Assembly (NCBI RefSeq): GCF_000764305.2
Contig: NW_025947503.1
Span: 50,321 to 114,320 of the forward strand
DNA from: Hyalella azteca
Taxonomy: Eukaryota; Arthropoda; Malacostraca; Amphipoda; Hyalellidae
Reading direction: 5' to 3'
Length of the DNA: 64,000 bases
Below the pieces are notes generated by a model. The model was given only the letters and a program-made list of their open reading frames with translations. It searched no databases and was not told where the DNA came from. Positions within the stretch are counted from its first letter, which is position 1; the number at the start of each line of letters is the position of its first letter. The position numbers and the translations under genes are program-made. Below, one piece after another: positions 11,400 through 24,790 of this stretch.

Positions 11400-13250
11400 T
11401 GAAATAATGATCTATAACATGAATCATTTTTTCGATGCTTCCTTTCGTTTCTATTACATTTTCCGACATCAGCCATCACGTGACCACCTCCCACTTCACC
11501 TAAGTCCAGGAAAATCAACACACAATCAAGTTGCCTTCTGGAAGTTTTTGAGGAAGTTTCCCACCTTTTCCCTCACTCGTGAGACGAGCGGGATATTATT
11601 TTAGGTTTCCTATGTGAGTTTTTGTGTTCTGTTGAAGATTGCATGGGAAGTTTGAATGAGGGTTCGAATTGTGAGGAAACATGGCAATAACAATTTGGAA
11701 ATAATTTGGGTGTTCTGAATAACTTATCAAACGCCGAACAACTAACCCATCAAGTGCTCTGAATCAACTCGTTGGTGACTTTGCAAGGTCACTTGATTAC
11801 TTGGATTGCAAATTCACAACCGGTGTTTCTGACCTACGAATTTCAGAATACCTGTATATTCTTTGACAGAAAACTAATTTAATTGCAGCTTTCATCTCCT
11901 ATCCCCCTGAAATTGTAAAAAGATAGTCCTGTCATCTCATGTGTATTTGCTTCTTATTTTGTCAATTTAGATTTTATCTTCAATGCGAATTTTAGTTTTC
12001 TAATTGTTTCTGCTTGTGTTATAGGTTTTGAACTGACGGTGGAGCTGGACTCCTAAACGTTTTCTCGTGAAAGGAAATGGTGAATTTGATGGCTATTTTC
12101 TTTGCTTTTAAATTCTTAGTTAGAGACTTTCACATACGAGTATATCGGCTAGATTTAATGTAACTTTTTCAGAATCAGGAGTGCATCATTTACCGCGTGC
12201 AACATGAGTGCAGCCTACCCAAGATCACTCATCGGTGAGTGAAGCGTTTCTACTAGCGACCTAGTAACTACCGAGCGCAACGTGTGCACGGCCTTCAGTA
12301 TATAACACTTGCTCATCTTAGTTTGAAGCTTATAAATTACAAATATTGTGTGAAATGCGAAAAATGGAAACCTATATCATAAAAAGTGTCTTGAAAAGTA
12401 ATAGTGCTAAAAAAGTATGAAAAAGTTAAGCATCTGCCAGTTGCCTCTTAGTAGTCATCGTACATAGAATTTGTAACAATTTTGAACGATAATCTCGACG
12501 GTATTGTTACTTATAGTTAAGGAAGCCATGTGAATGATTGTAGTTCCATATAATTCATTTAAAATAGACCACATTGACTGAATAATTCATAGTATTTTGC
12601 GTGCCTTTCGCTGCGAGACTTGCAGGCGCCATGGAGAACGATGAAGAAAACGTGCGTACACTACAGCTCGTGCATGAGACGACAGTCGTATAACTTGATT
12701 TATTTCAACTTATAAACTAGTGCAAATGATTTAAATTACTACAAACAATTCTTGTATCAACGACAACGAGTGAATTAGTTGAACCCATGATAACCTCGAT
12801 TATTAGATGAATAAATGAATTGGCTTTGATTTTCGCTGTTGCTCAACCAAGTGAACATTAATGATACAGATGCTTAATCTATGCAATGAACGAAACATAA
12901 TGGCTCGCCTACTCAGCGTTTTTCAAGGGTGACCAATAAATCATGTTATATAGACTTTATATCAAAATATTAAATCATGACCGTGTGAATTTCACCCGTC
13001 ACGTTCGACCTTATCAATCCACAGTAGACTGCGCTTATCAACGGAAAATTATACTGCAGGGTTGCCAGATGTTTTTTTTCTCTGGGTAAATTCCGCAATT
13101 TATTTTTTTAACTTATGGCTTAAACTTATGATGGCCATACTTCCTTATTAAATTTTAAAAAGCCCGAAAAAATGGAAAATTAAATTTTTAATACTACAAA
13201 ATTAAAAATTTAATACTAAATTTTTATACTACAAATTAAATTAAATTAAA
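11400..13250. other. No gene recognised
   Basis: Non-coding sequence with short frames only. No exon pair with matching phase or domain could be supported. Confidence 0.5.
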
Positions 13251-13256
13251 TTTTTA

Positions 13257-13350
13257 GCCTACAAATTGCAGAAGCTATGCAAATTGCAGAAGCTATGCAA
13301 ATTGCAGAAGCTGTGCAAATTGCAGCTTCTGTGCAAAGCACAGAAGCTGC
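13257..13350. repeat. 18-bp repeat with an inverted last unit
   Basis: Units of GCAAATTGCAGAAGCTAT are repeated about three times and followed by the reverse-complement motif GCAGCTTCTGTGC, giving local hairpin potential. Confidence 0.7.
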
Positions 13351-13539
13351 GCAAGGCATATCGGACCAAAATTGAGTGAGTTTTGCGCCAGTTAACGTGG
13401 GGCTTGGTAACGGTTACATTAAATGTTACAGTTACAGTTACGGTCGATATTAAGGGAAAATTTTCGGGTTGAATTTCCAACGTTGTCGGAATTAAATGGT
13501 ATTCATAAATGACTGAACTGACACTCGTGGAATTTGTGA

Positions 13540-15240
13540 TCAAGTCGCGCAGCTGAAGGCGTCACAGATAACGGCTATCAGGGCAGCAGATAACGGCGCA
13601 TGCCGGCATAGCAGATAACGACCAGCCCCGTCCTCGGTCGGTAATCCACTCGCTCATGCATCAAGTTGACAATTTGATTTATTTCACATTAACATTAAAT
13701 TTACGGCCAACAGCTACGCTCCCGGAAGCGCGACCCCTTAGCCGTTATATTTATGTACGATGCTAGGCTTCAGACACACTGTCCAATCGCCTGTTGAGAC
13801 GGCAAATTATTGTATTAGTTCCTAGGGACAGAGTTCGTTGAAGGGGCCCTAGACAGTCAATGTGGATTGAAAGACGCAGTGAAGCGATTGCAAATACTTA
13901 TATTTATATTACGGGCGCGTGACAAAGTGGGGTGACTGTAAGCAAGGCTTTAGCTCCAGTCAGCCACGTATTACTAGAGAGCCTGCGTGGGTGGTGACTG
14001 ACTATCGGTGCTGAAGGCATTGCAAAGAACCGCAAGTGTGATGTCACTGAGGGTGACGTACTCAATCACTGTAACAGCTGAGAGAGATGACGCAACTATG
14101 TCGGCTGCCGGACAACACGAACTGTGACAACCACATATTAGATTTGCACTTTTAATATACCTTTGCTGTATGACACTGAAATTATTCGATTCTAAACCTT
14201 CAGACACTTTCAATACCAGGATTTGAAATTTTTAGCTCGTACACCAACAGACGCGGAAAGTGGTACTAAGGAGGATGCCTGGGACGAGTCTGGACCAAAG
14301 TCATAAAGTGAATCTTCCCTGTATATTTCATTGTTCTTTCGCATCCTGTTCCTCATAGGTCCTAAACTTCACAAAGTAATAATTAAGCTAATTTTATGGC
14401 ACGCGTTCAAGGGAAGGCCGCGCATCAGGAGCCTCTTGCTGCGTTATCTCGGATGACGGACACGCGGCGCTGATAACGGCGTGGCGGGGCTGGGAGTCAT
14501 GAATAAATATGTAGCTGCGTTTGTGACAAGAAATTCAGACGATACTATTTTCTGAAGTAAATAAAAGTTAAAAATCTTATGTGAACAAATTACAAGTTCT
14601 ATGTTCAGCCACTTAACATGAACCAAATTCTGACCTAGAAAGCGCCCACACATAATTATTCTTGATAATAAAATCTGTGACGGCAGATAAATCGCCTCGA
14701 CAAAAATAATAAAAACAAGCATAAGAGTCCCTTTGGTTTTGCGGCTAAAAATTCGGCTAAAAAACATTTTCCTGGAATACATTTTTAACCCATTAGATGA
14801 TCGATAGTAGAACTTGAATGAGTGTTATACGATCGAATTAGGTACTTCAGTTCCGTTTAGCATTAAATTTCAGACGGTACCTCAAATTCATATCGCCACT
14901 TATCGAACTTCTGTGCAGAAAACTTGATTGCAATCTGACAGCATTTGGAATATTCTTCAAACATATCCATCATTTCCTTCCACAATAGAAAAAAAGCACG
15001 CATTTTAAAATTTTTCGCCACTAGACTATGTAAATGATGGAAGCTATTAAAGTTGAATATTTATAGTAGGCTGAATGCAACACTTGCTCTGGAGGTGTGG
15101 ACACGTGCACCAGAAGGCGCGTAGTCGCAGACGCTGACACTCGTTATCTTCTGATCTTAACTGATAAGAGGCCTCCTGCTTATCACGCCGCGCAGCTCAG
15201 GCGCTGCAGGTAACAGAGATTGTGGCAGGGCCCGGAAATG
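13540..15240. mobile_element. Second large R1 copy
   Basis: Segments match the first R1 region: 13540-13690 to 2380-2560, 14150-14330 to 780-960, 14590-14820 to 2770-2940, and 15140-15225 to 1372-1450. The blocks are not in the same order as in the first region, so one or both regions are rearranged or composed of nested copies. Confidence 0.55.
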
Positions 15241-18200
15241 ATCTCTTATTGGGTAAGTACGACAAATTGAGTGATACTATATTTAATGTTTTCAAACTTA
15301 CAGATCAGCCCTGTGTGTCCTGGGATCAAAAATCCCAGCAATTATGGAATCCCGTTATCGTCAATCTGTTATTGCCTACCGCGATAATAATAATGAAGCA
15401 ATTGGATGCTAAAAAGGCCAGTGCAATTAGAGAGTACGGATGAACCTTAGCTCTGATAACGGTCATCGAGGCCCAGACTCGGTAACCGAGCTCCGCATGC
15501 AAGATGAGGGCCATCTGAGGGGATATATGGAGGCTTGCTTGGCGATCACTGGTAAATCATGAGCCTCATATTGCTACAGTTCATGTGGTGTTCAGAGTTT
15601 TGGTCACCAGCAGGATCCTTGAGTAGAGTTGTACCCAGGGTGGGTCAGGTATAGTGTCCCAAGCAGACAACCGACACCAGCTCTCGTCTTCGCTGTCCAA
15701 AATACTAGGTGGAACCATAACACAAACAAACAACATCAATAATAACAATAACAGCATCAACGAAAACATCAACAGCAGGGACATAAAAAAGAACAATATA
15801 AACTATAAGAAAAATAACATCAATAACATCTACGAGATAAACAACAAGGACATTCAGTAGAATGAGCCGCAATGAAAGGTTCTAACCCACAGAGCTGCAC
15901 CTCTTTTGCATTGCATTGCTCTTCATTTAAGTTATTGAATAGTACAGATTGCATTCAGTCATCATTGATAATCTTATTTTCATACCCAGCAGTATTGAAA
16001 TATTTACCATATTATACCACAGAGCGTCATTGAGGCAGCTGCTAAAAATTATTTAGCTTCATTATTCATTTGGATCCAACAGACGATATCATACTAATGG
16101 CAACTGCGTTAATTTTTCCAAAATTAATGTTTAGGAATAATATCTACGCGATACAAACACAAATGTAGCTATTTGTCGGTTTGCTAGGTGATGGCAAGTC
16201 ATTTGTACATTATAGTTAAGTAGTTCATAGAGCCAGGCCTTAGTTATCAAGGTGTTTCAGTGGGGAAAAATGTCTAATTTACTAAGTTTATGAATAATAA
16301 TGAACTCTACCCTAATAAAAGTACGCACAGTTTCGGCATGAAATGTTTGCTGTGATGCGTTTTAGTGGCATAAACGAAACCTCGTCAGCTCTTATCACCG
16401 ATAAGCGTCCTGGTCACCTGAGATAGCGCAGGCGTCTCACTTCGCTGCCTACGCATGATCGTCACGAGAAAACGTACGAGTACACTTTTTCCAAGACCAT
16501 TTGTTTCAATACTTTTGTTTAAAATGAACCTTCATAAAGCCACGGACATGTATCATCAGTGTATGCAGACTCTTTAATTGCTTATAATTAATCATTGCTA
16601 GCTCTGCCAAATTGAACTGAAAAATTTTACTCGGCATTCACGGTACTCTGATAATTAATTATATCAAATATAATCAGTGATAAATAAAAGCGTGTGCTTA
16701 GGGCTGAGGATCTCAGCGTTAGACCGGAACGTTATCTGCTGTCTTGATATCTGTTATCTGCGACGTCCAGCAGATTGACAAGAATCTTGCAGCCAACGAA
16801 GGCAGTAAAGTGTTGGCAGTTACTTGCACGTCGTGCAGTGTGGCGCTGGTGAAGAGCTAGTTTTCCTAACTAAATAACTAACGCGAGCTAGTTTTTCTGC
16901 TGCTCGCCATAAGATATGGCGGTGGTGGTGTAAACTCTGGTGGATGTGAGCTGGAAAACTTGGATGTACCATTACGCATACGAATAAATTTGAGCAATTG
17001 TCGTATTTCGTTTGTTGATGCCTTGAATTTACAAAAATTTTATTAGGCACTTTTTGTGACCGCTTCAAACTGATTCCAACCACATCGTTTGCTGGTACCA
17101 GTGTAGTGGTTAATTGCTTTATTATAAAAACCAGTTAGTAGTGAGTGACAAACAGTGTAGAAATCTGCTGTTGCTTCTGTTTGTACACCGACAATTGGAC
17201 CGACAACTCCTGAGCTGCACCAACGGCCAGGTAAGTACCTCATCTTCAATAATGCCTCTGACGGGGTGTAGCCATGAAGCCGTAGTTCATTGGGAACCAG
17301 TGGGTTTATAAGTGAGGTAGGCATGGTTAACTGCGAGCAAATACGACACGTAGTTCCCAAAAATTGCGGACCACGCACCAAATTTTCGGGCCATTGTTCT
17401 ATTTGGTGGACTAACCAGCATGCGTGTGCCTAAAGTTTGCTAACTTATTACAATACAAGTGATCATCATTAAGGAATCACAGTTGGAATGTCATTTTACA
17501 TAATTAATTGGTGCTCAGAGCAGTGTTAGTAACCACCATTGATGGGACTCAGTGGCGCTCAGACTGATCATTATTAGAATATGCAGTGCATTGACTGAGT
17601 TTATAGTTGGAGGGCAGACTGGTTGTAATCTGCGGACGCATCCGCTGGAGCATTTGAGGATAGATAGACAAAGGAAGAACAGGGCGAGCTAAAATCAACT
17701 CCGGTAATACGTGAATTTGCGACTCAAAAGTATTTAGTTCACATCGACTGCGTGTCCGCTATATGCCACTCGTGTAACGCGCCGATGGCCGATCTCTCTG
17801 TAAAATTCTCCTTCCCGCAATGTTTCGCCAGTGGCGTAGGCCGTCGCCTCATCTGCAGCCAAAGCCATCGATGTCTTGTTCGCATTGACTTATATTAAAG
17901 TTCAATTTCTGCTGGATCACTATTATTCAGTGATGGTTGTGCATTGATAATCTTTGTTTTACACGAATTTTTTTTTCATGTTTTCGAGAATTTTATGCAT
18001 GTATGTTGAGCACCTCTAATCGCTGTCTTTTCGGTATTTTTATCAAAAGCCAACGGCGATTTTTGGCTTTAATCACAGCGTCGCAACTCAAAGCCCTGCT
18101 TAATTAACGCGTTTCGTTATCTTATCGTGATTTCTCCTGGGAATTCCGCCGTCAAGTTATATCAACACATTTATGCATCTATTGCAAAGTTCTGAGTTCA

Positions 18201-18850
18201 AATTCAAACAAAACTTAGGCCATTCTCGAGTTAGGGCTCTGAACTTCACGTCAATCTAAGAATAGATTTTATAAATTTAATCATCATTCACGTAAGCGCT
18301 ACCACACACGGCACCTTGTCACTCATTATAAAGTGGGTAGCCATGGCAGGCAGAAAAATTGACCCACACCTAAATATTTTACTTTAGTAATTTTTTTAGC
18401 CAGAGATAATAAGCTGGAGCACAGGAAATTGAAATTCAAGCGCCCAGTTCTAGCTCCGTGCTAGCGCTAGGTGTTATCTTATCACAGATTACAGTTCACA
18501 TATCAGCTGTCAAATGGGTGTCAAAAGAGCGGCCTTCCTGAGTACACACGAACGTAGTATCAGTTCAAAATTTAATGTTCTTATTCATTCGGAACTTTCG
18601 AAAACACGAAAAGGATACAAGGACACGTCTGCTCCCGTTTTCGTTGTGGCGAGGGTATTTTTCGCTGAGGCAATATTCCACCAGTTTAATAGTTTTAATT
18701 CTACACGAGAGAATGTAATATAACAAATACCTACGCCACAGCGCAATAAAAATAAAAAACTTTGTATTTAATTCCATAATTATTGATTACGAATTGATAA
18801 AAGAAGCGTGCCGGAGCGGCGCCAGGATGGGCCACGCTAACATTCTCCCA
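15240..18850. other. No gene recognised; low complexity and R1 traces
   Basis: An AAC/AAT-rich low-complexity tract lies at about 15715-15860. R1-like GATAAG or GTTATCTGCGACG motifs appear at about 16390-16440 and 16720-16790, the latter inverted. No exon with a recognisable domain was found. Confidence 0.5.
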
Positions 18851-18855
18851 CTTCC

Positions 18856-18960
18856 AGAATAGAATAGAATAGAATAGAAGTGTCGGCGTTGAAGAAATAG
18901 GCCCATGGCCTGTTGCCGATTCTTGCCGATTTCGTCCGACCGGTGGGCTCAGTAGGTGTG
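18856..18960 (-). mobile_element. Diverged SINE tail, minus strand
   Basis: On the minus strand it reads AAGAATCGGCAACAGGCC, a short inverted repeat and a terminal TTCTA microsatellite (seen as AGAAT repeats on the plus strand at 18859-18880). Confidence 0.5.
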
Positions 18961-19049
18961 TCCCAATGACCCCAACAGCGTCACTTGGTAATTTTTTGCA
19001 CATCTTTGTGTCGGGTCATCTACAGTAGCTTTGTGTTTTGTGCAGACAG

Positions 19050-19265
19050 TCATGAAGCCTGCAAACTCCCTTTAAGCTTGCCGTCCCTCACTAAGACTGC
19101 AGACTCTCACTAAGCTTGCAGATTCTCATGAAATTTTCAGACTCTCATTAAGCTTGCAGATTCTCTTTAGGTTGTAGATCGCATTAAGCGTGCAGACTTT
19201 CATCAAGCCTACAGACTTTCATGAAGCCTGCAGATTCTCATTAAGCTTGCAGACTCTCAGAGATT
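19050..19265. repeat. Degenerate 19-20-bp minisatellite
   Basis: Reiterated TCTCATTAAGCTTGCAGAC units with substitutions and length variation. Confidence 0.8.
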
Positions 19266-19269
19266 TGGT

Positions 19270-20917
19270 AGAGACGCGAAGCAGCGGGATTGGATTGCCA
19301 CTGTGAAATATTTTGTACCTATTTGACAAAATAGTTAGCATTTATATACAGATGAATAATTGTTCTTATCAGTAGAAAGATAACAGAGGGTTACTGTTGT
19401 TGCTAAATTTGAGATTCTGCAATATGGAAAGTTAGGGAAAATGAAGATCTATTGACGCCGCTTGCTTGGTGGATGGCAACCGGGACTTGATTGTGGACTT
19501 TTCGACTGGGACTGGGACTGCTGATCGAGAGCTGCATTTCTTCTATATTCCATCAACAGGTGAATACAACCGTCAATGCAACGAAGAAAACGACAAATAA
19601 ATTCATCCTTATTCTATATTGATTGTACATGTAGATACTCTCTCAATTTTTGTACTGATAATGGAACTGGCCTCTGAAACGTATTCATTAAAGACATTTA
19701 TTTTGCGCTTTCTTTGCTTTGAGGTTCTTAATAAACTTGCTATTTAAGAAAGTTAGTCTCATAAGGTAAGTATATGTTAGCAATTGCCCTATTTATGTAA
19801 AACAATTGGTCATTTCGGCCAAGAGCTGTTTAAGGGCAGAAGAAAGTTCTAAGAAAATGTACACTTTGCCATACTAATTCCCCCAATATTTAGCCCATCT
19901 ACACTAAATCGAGATTTGTTTTATTTACATTAGCAAGTAATTTTAATGAAGCATCAGCCAACCTTGAGTTGAATTCTTGCATCATTCATTGGATGCAGAT
20001 GCTCTATAGCTGAGACCCAAGCAAAATTTACAATGTCCTGGCTCTTGATTGCGGCTCTTGTAAAAACTTTGAAAAGAATTAGTTATAGAGACAATCTCAG
20101 TCCCGCACTCCTATAAATAAATTGTTTGTAATAAATAATTCCTCTAATTCTATTAAGTCCTCTCTAATAAATGATTTCACCAAAATCTTCGTCACTCTGC
20201 ATAGTTAAAAGCAACAAACAGTTCACAAATGCACGTATATGGTCAGTTAATTTTTAACCGGTGCCGGGCGCACTAAATTACTTGCACTTCTGCGTACGAT
20301 AAATATTGAAATTAACATAACACTTTACTTGACAAGCCTCCCTCCTGTATCGCCTCCATAAAGTCAATGGTCATATAACTAAACAAATTAATGTGGTAAT
20401 CAGGCATTTTGTAGTGAAACTTTACTGTCATGGAGGCTCATTCACAAATGCTTGGTGCATCGACTTGTCGAGAAAAGTGGTATTTAACCCTTAGTAATCC
20501 TTAGCAATTGTTTGGAACAAACACGGTAACAGTAAACACCGACTTTAAAAAACTATCGACTATCTCATCCCGAGTACACATCAATGTTAAAATTTTATAA
20601 AATCTATAATAGTTATTCATTTATAAAATGTTCAGCCCAACGTTGTCATCTGGATGTTAAATAAAACGTATCTGAATGAAACAAAATTGTGAATTATACC
20701 ATTCGTTCATTTCAATATCGATGTCAAAATCGATAATAATAGCAATGATGATATCGAAGTTGATTTTTAGAGGTGAAAATCAATGTTAATGCCGATGTTA
20801 ATATCGATGCTCTTTATGGTTAAAGTAACTCTGAATCTTTTTATTAAGTAAATAAATTAAGACACTCGCCATACAGAGTGTTTCAACTGAATTTATGTGT
20901 CAGGGACCATCAGCAAG
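19270..20917 (+). other. 5' flank of the NACHT gene, no exon identified
   Basis: No upstream coding exon was recognised. AT-rich sequence with ATCGATG-type reiterations occurs at 20715-20815. A possible acceptor (TATGTGTCAG) lies at 20893-20902, 15 bases before the chosen ATG, so a 5' UTR intron is possible. No TATA-like element could be assigned with confidence. Confidence 0.3.
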
Positions 20918-22746
20918 ATGGCGTCCTCTGCAGCCGGGACATCCGCGTCCAGCTCGGCCTCACACTATAAAAAAATGGAAACAATCAGCGACAACGCGGA
21001 GGGCATTATGGATCTTTGTCCCAGGTACGCAAGGAAAATCCTAAACATTGAATGCCGCGACAAAAACGCTGCTGAGACGTACATGGACTACATGGAGAGA
21101 CATCGAAAACCCGAATTAGAACGAGATAAATTGAAAAATTTGTGTGGGTTCTCCAAAAGAACGTTTGAAACAGCCACGATTGCAGATGAAATGGACATGA
21201 GTGCAATAAACGCACTTTTTCACTGTATTTTCAAAGTTAAACATGATGGAAGGGACTTTTCGAAGCTATTGAACAAAGTGATAGAAATCACAAAACTGAG
21301 AAATGATGTCATGCATAACCTCTCCTCAATGAACGACCGAGCAAAGTTTGCCGTAATCCAAACCAAATTGTCCAAGCTGATCAAAGAAGCGAAGTTGTTT
21401 TATCCCGGTTTTCTAAGCGAGATTAACGCTATGGAACGAGACCTGCAACTTGAAATAAAGTGCGGGTTTTCTCCTGGTTGCACTGAGTTGGTTTACCACT
21501 GTCATTGCATCCTGAATGAATGGAAAATAATTGCAAATCAGCTGTTCCAAAAGTACGCGGAAGAAGCTTTGAACTTTGATATGGGCAGCGTTAAAAGGAC
21601 TGAGGTGTTCCACCCACTGGAGTTGCTACTACAAGACGAGAGCAGAAAAAAGCTTCATATTAAAGACTTGTTTAAGTCTTCAAATGAACAAATCGTTCTG
21701 GTTTCAGGCGAAGCGGGCGCTGGGAAGACGACTCTTCTCTTGAACATTATACTTCAATTTAATGCAGCGCCTTACTTGAAGCGCTTTGAAGTCCTTGTGT
21801 ATATCGAGTGCAGGGACATTACAACGGAAAGTTTGCAACAAGTCGCTAGGCTACATTTTGGAGACACTTTTTGCTTGAAATTAGGAGGAGAGGATAACGT
21901 TCTGCAAGCCCTCACGCAGCTCCATGTGCTGTTCCTGATCGATGGATTCGATGAAAAAAATAAAAAATCGACTGCAGTTTTGGATGCGCTGTTGAAGAAA
22001 ACCTGGCACTCAAACTCTCAAATTTTGTTCACAACTCGCCCCCATACTGTCGGAGTTCTGAAGAAATTAATTGTGCAACATCACCGCAAACTATCGCAGT
22101 ACAAGATAGCGCCTCTCGAAGAGTTGTCAGATCAGTTGGCGTTCATTGCGAGGTATGAACGATTTCTTACTCTTGGCCCTACACCCTCGCAAGCGATGCA
22201 GAATCGATTTTCCAAACTTGATAAGCAATTACGACAACTTTTCACGGAGCCAATATCTTTGCTGCACTTCTGCTCTATTTACAAACAGACTCCAGAAAAA
22301 ATTGACCGTTGGAGAAGCTTCAACGATGTGTCGCGGGACACATTGCAGTTACAAAAGACCATCGTTGCGGACAAGCTCATCAGCATCGGTTCTTCCAATG
22401 ATGATGTTTTAATTGACGACCTGTTCATGGTTATTGGCCAGTGGGCGCTGGAGTTTCTCGGTTGTAACAAGATCACATTTACCGACGCTGAGCGCACGCG
22501 GCTGCAGCGCAAATGTTGCGACAAAATCAACTTGCACTGCCAAGGCGCTGATGTCGACGCTGGCGTGTTCCTCAACGTCATGCTTAAAGTGACGCGATCG
22601 CTGTCAGGGAGCGCAGGCACAACCTACTCCTTTGCGCACAAGTCCACGCAAGAAAGATTAGCAGCGCATTACATTACTGAACAAATGCTGGGTACGGACA
22701 AGCCTAGTCTCACAGACATGGGAGTAACTCCTGAGACGAGCCCAAG
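20918..22746 (+). CDS. HEPN-NACHT NOD-like receptor, exon 1
   Basis: Large first coding exon of 609 codons, ending in phase 2 at AAG|GTAAGC. Start: the ATG at 20918 has A at -3 and G at +4; the frame upstream has no ATG before a stop. Residues about 55-170 form a helical domain with RNDVMH (Arg128, His133), the Rx4H signature of HEPN domains; it looks most like DZIP3-type HEPN. The NACHT NTPase follows: Walker A GEAGAGKT 264-271, Walker B LFLIDGFDE 338-346 and sensor-like ILFTTRP 369-375. Near the end, FAHKSTQERLAA (572-583) matches the winged-helix/superhelical motif that follows NACHT in NLRs. Known NLRs are cytoplasmic receptors that assemble on nucleotide binding; the HEPN fold is often an RNase in defence proteins. 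The exon is intact. The ligand cannot be inferred. Confidence 0.9.
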
Positions 22747-23219
22747 GTAAGCCTACAATTTCATGTACCAGCAATAGCGTAGTGAAATTTTTTAATTATA
22801 TTTAAATTTCCATGAAGCCAGTTTCTTGGGTTATGGCGCCGTTAGTGACAACCTGAGATCAAACAAAATGGCCGATTTTTTAACTAATAACTGAGGTAAA
22901 AGTGAAGTAATTACTGGCATTACAATTGTTTCAGTGTTCCGTTCTCTTCTTACGATAAAAGCTAGTAGATTCACCGCATGTTAGTATAATTAATACTAAC
23001 GATTATTGTGAATTACAATAAAGTTTTTCAGTAATACATGAAAATATAACTCCCTATACCGGACCAAGCAAATTCGCTTTCTTAACATGATTTGCATGTT
23101 GAAGGTTTGTGACAGTTGTCATATATCATGTTAAATCCTTTTGCAGTCCCGAAGTTTTTGACTTCGGATTAAGATTGTTTTACGATTCAAATTTTATGTT
23201 TTCATTTACACTATTCCAG

Positions 23220-23443
23220 CTTCCTGGAAGTGCTGCAGTACGTCCTGCAGGACCTGAGCAGCAGCAGCCCCCGGCAGTTCCAGAAGCGCTGGCCCCAACT
23301 GAGGGACGCCCTCACTGCCGCCGGCGTCACCAGGGGCGGCGACTGGCAGGCGGTGCTGCTGAGGAGCCCTGAAGTCACCGCGCTGGCGAAGCACGCGGCT
23401 AAGATCACGATCAAAGAGACTGACGTGTGGGACGTGCACAGCG
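23220..23443 (+). CDS. NLR exon A1 (C-terminal repeat module)
   Basis: The acceptor TATTCCAG and donor GCG|GTGAGT bound a GC-rich exon of 224 nt. It joins exon 1 in frame (phase 2 to the first base C, completing Ser) and leaves phase 1. Its 74 codons, starting FLEVLQYVLQDL and ending VWDVHSG, align with exons A2 at 34229 and 45250: a conserved Trp-Pro near residue 25, a DW pair near 48, and a hydrophobic strand at the end. It is the only downstream exon linked to the NACHT exon by both proximity and phase. Confidence 0.8.
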
Positions 23444-23464
23444 GTGAGTCGATGTAGACTCTTG

Positions 23465-24015
23465 CATGGCATAGATTATGATGCATACACTGGCACCCAT
23501 GGCATAGATTTTGATGCATACACTGGCTCCCATGGCATAGATTATGATGCATACACTGGCACCAATGGTAAAGATTATGATGCATACACTGGCGCCCATG
23601 GTATAGATTATGATGCATACACTGGCACCCATGGCATAGATTATGATGCATACACTGGCACCCATGGCATAGATTATGATGCATACACTGGCACCCATGG
23701 CATAGATTATGATGCATACACTGGCTCCAGTTTTTGATGCATACACTGGCGCCCATGGCATAGATTATGATGGATACACTGGCTCCCATGGCATAGATTA
23801 TGATGCATACACTGGCACCCATGGCATAGTTTATGATGAACACATTCAAGGGTTAATCACTGGCATCCTTCATAGTTTATGAAGGGGTTAATCACTGGCA
23901 CCCATGGCATAGATTTTGATGCATACACTGGCTCCCATGGCATAGATTATGATGCATACACTGGCGCCCATGGCATAGATTATGATGTATACACTGGCTC
24001 CCATGTCATAGATTA
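23465..24015. repeat. 33-bp intronic minisatellite after exon A1
   Basis: Units containing GATTATGATGCATACACTGG repeat every 33 bp, about 13-16 times. The array starts about 20 bases after the A1 splice donor and has one interruption at about 23835-23900. Both strands stay open across it only because the period is divisible by three. Confidence 0.9.
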
Positions 24016-24464
24016 TTCATTCTTAATTAATGAATAAGTTTAAGATTATTCTTTATGAATATTCAAAGTTCTAACACGTTATAGATAGCAACAGTTGGAT
24101 GTTTCGGATGAAGAAACATCTCAAATGAAGAAAAGATACGTTTTGTAATAACTGTGCCAGAGCCAATATCTCGGAAGGTTGCATGAGGGGCTCCAAATCA
24201 TACTGTACAGCACATGATTTTTGAAAGGAATTGTTGGTTTGTCTCAATTGGAATGCTTGCTACTTGCGATTACAATGCCACCTGCATGTAGGAAAAATTA
24301 TCATTCGGATTTTATTAAGTAATAATTTCCACCATTCAAATTCACTAATTAGGTTGTGGTGACCTCAGGCCAGGCCTTTGCGTAGGGCAGCTCCGCAGCT
24401 CATAGTCAGAACATAAGCAGAAAAAACTGCAGGCAGAACATCTCTCAAAAAGCCAGAATATATT

Positions 24465-24790
24465 AATTAGAAAGGGGTGAATAAATATACTAATTAGATA
24501 GGAGCGTATTTATTAATTAGCAAGGGGCGAATAAATATATTAATTAGAAAGTGGCGTATTTATTAATTAGGAAGGGGTTAATAAATATACTAATTAGAAA
24601 AATAAATATACTAAGTAGAAAGGTGCGTTTTTATTAATTAGAAAGATGTGAATAAATCAATTAATTAGCAAGAGTCGTATTTGTTAATTAAAATGGGGCT
24701 AATAAATATGTTAATAAGAAAGGTGCTAACAAACATATTAGAAATGGTCAAATAAATATATTAATTGGGAAGAGTTGTATTTTCAGAAGA
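24465..24790. repeat. AT-rich degenerate tandem repeat
   Basis: Alternating segments resembling AATAAATATATTAATTAGAA and CGTATTTATTAATTAG recur through the interval. The array is decayed; a composite period near 60 bp seems likely. Confidence 0.7.

Noticed and set aside
17043..17381. Minus-strand frame with NPLVPNELRLHGYTP
   Set aside because: No family recognised, and neither repeat nor splice evidence supports it.
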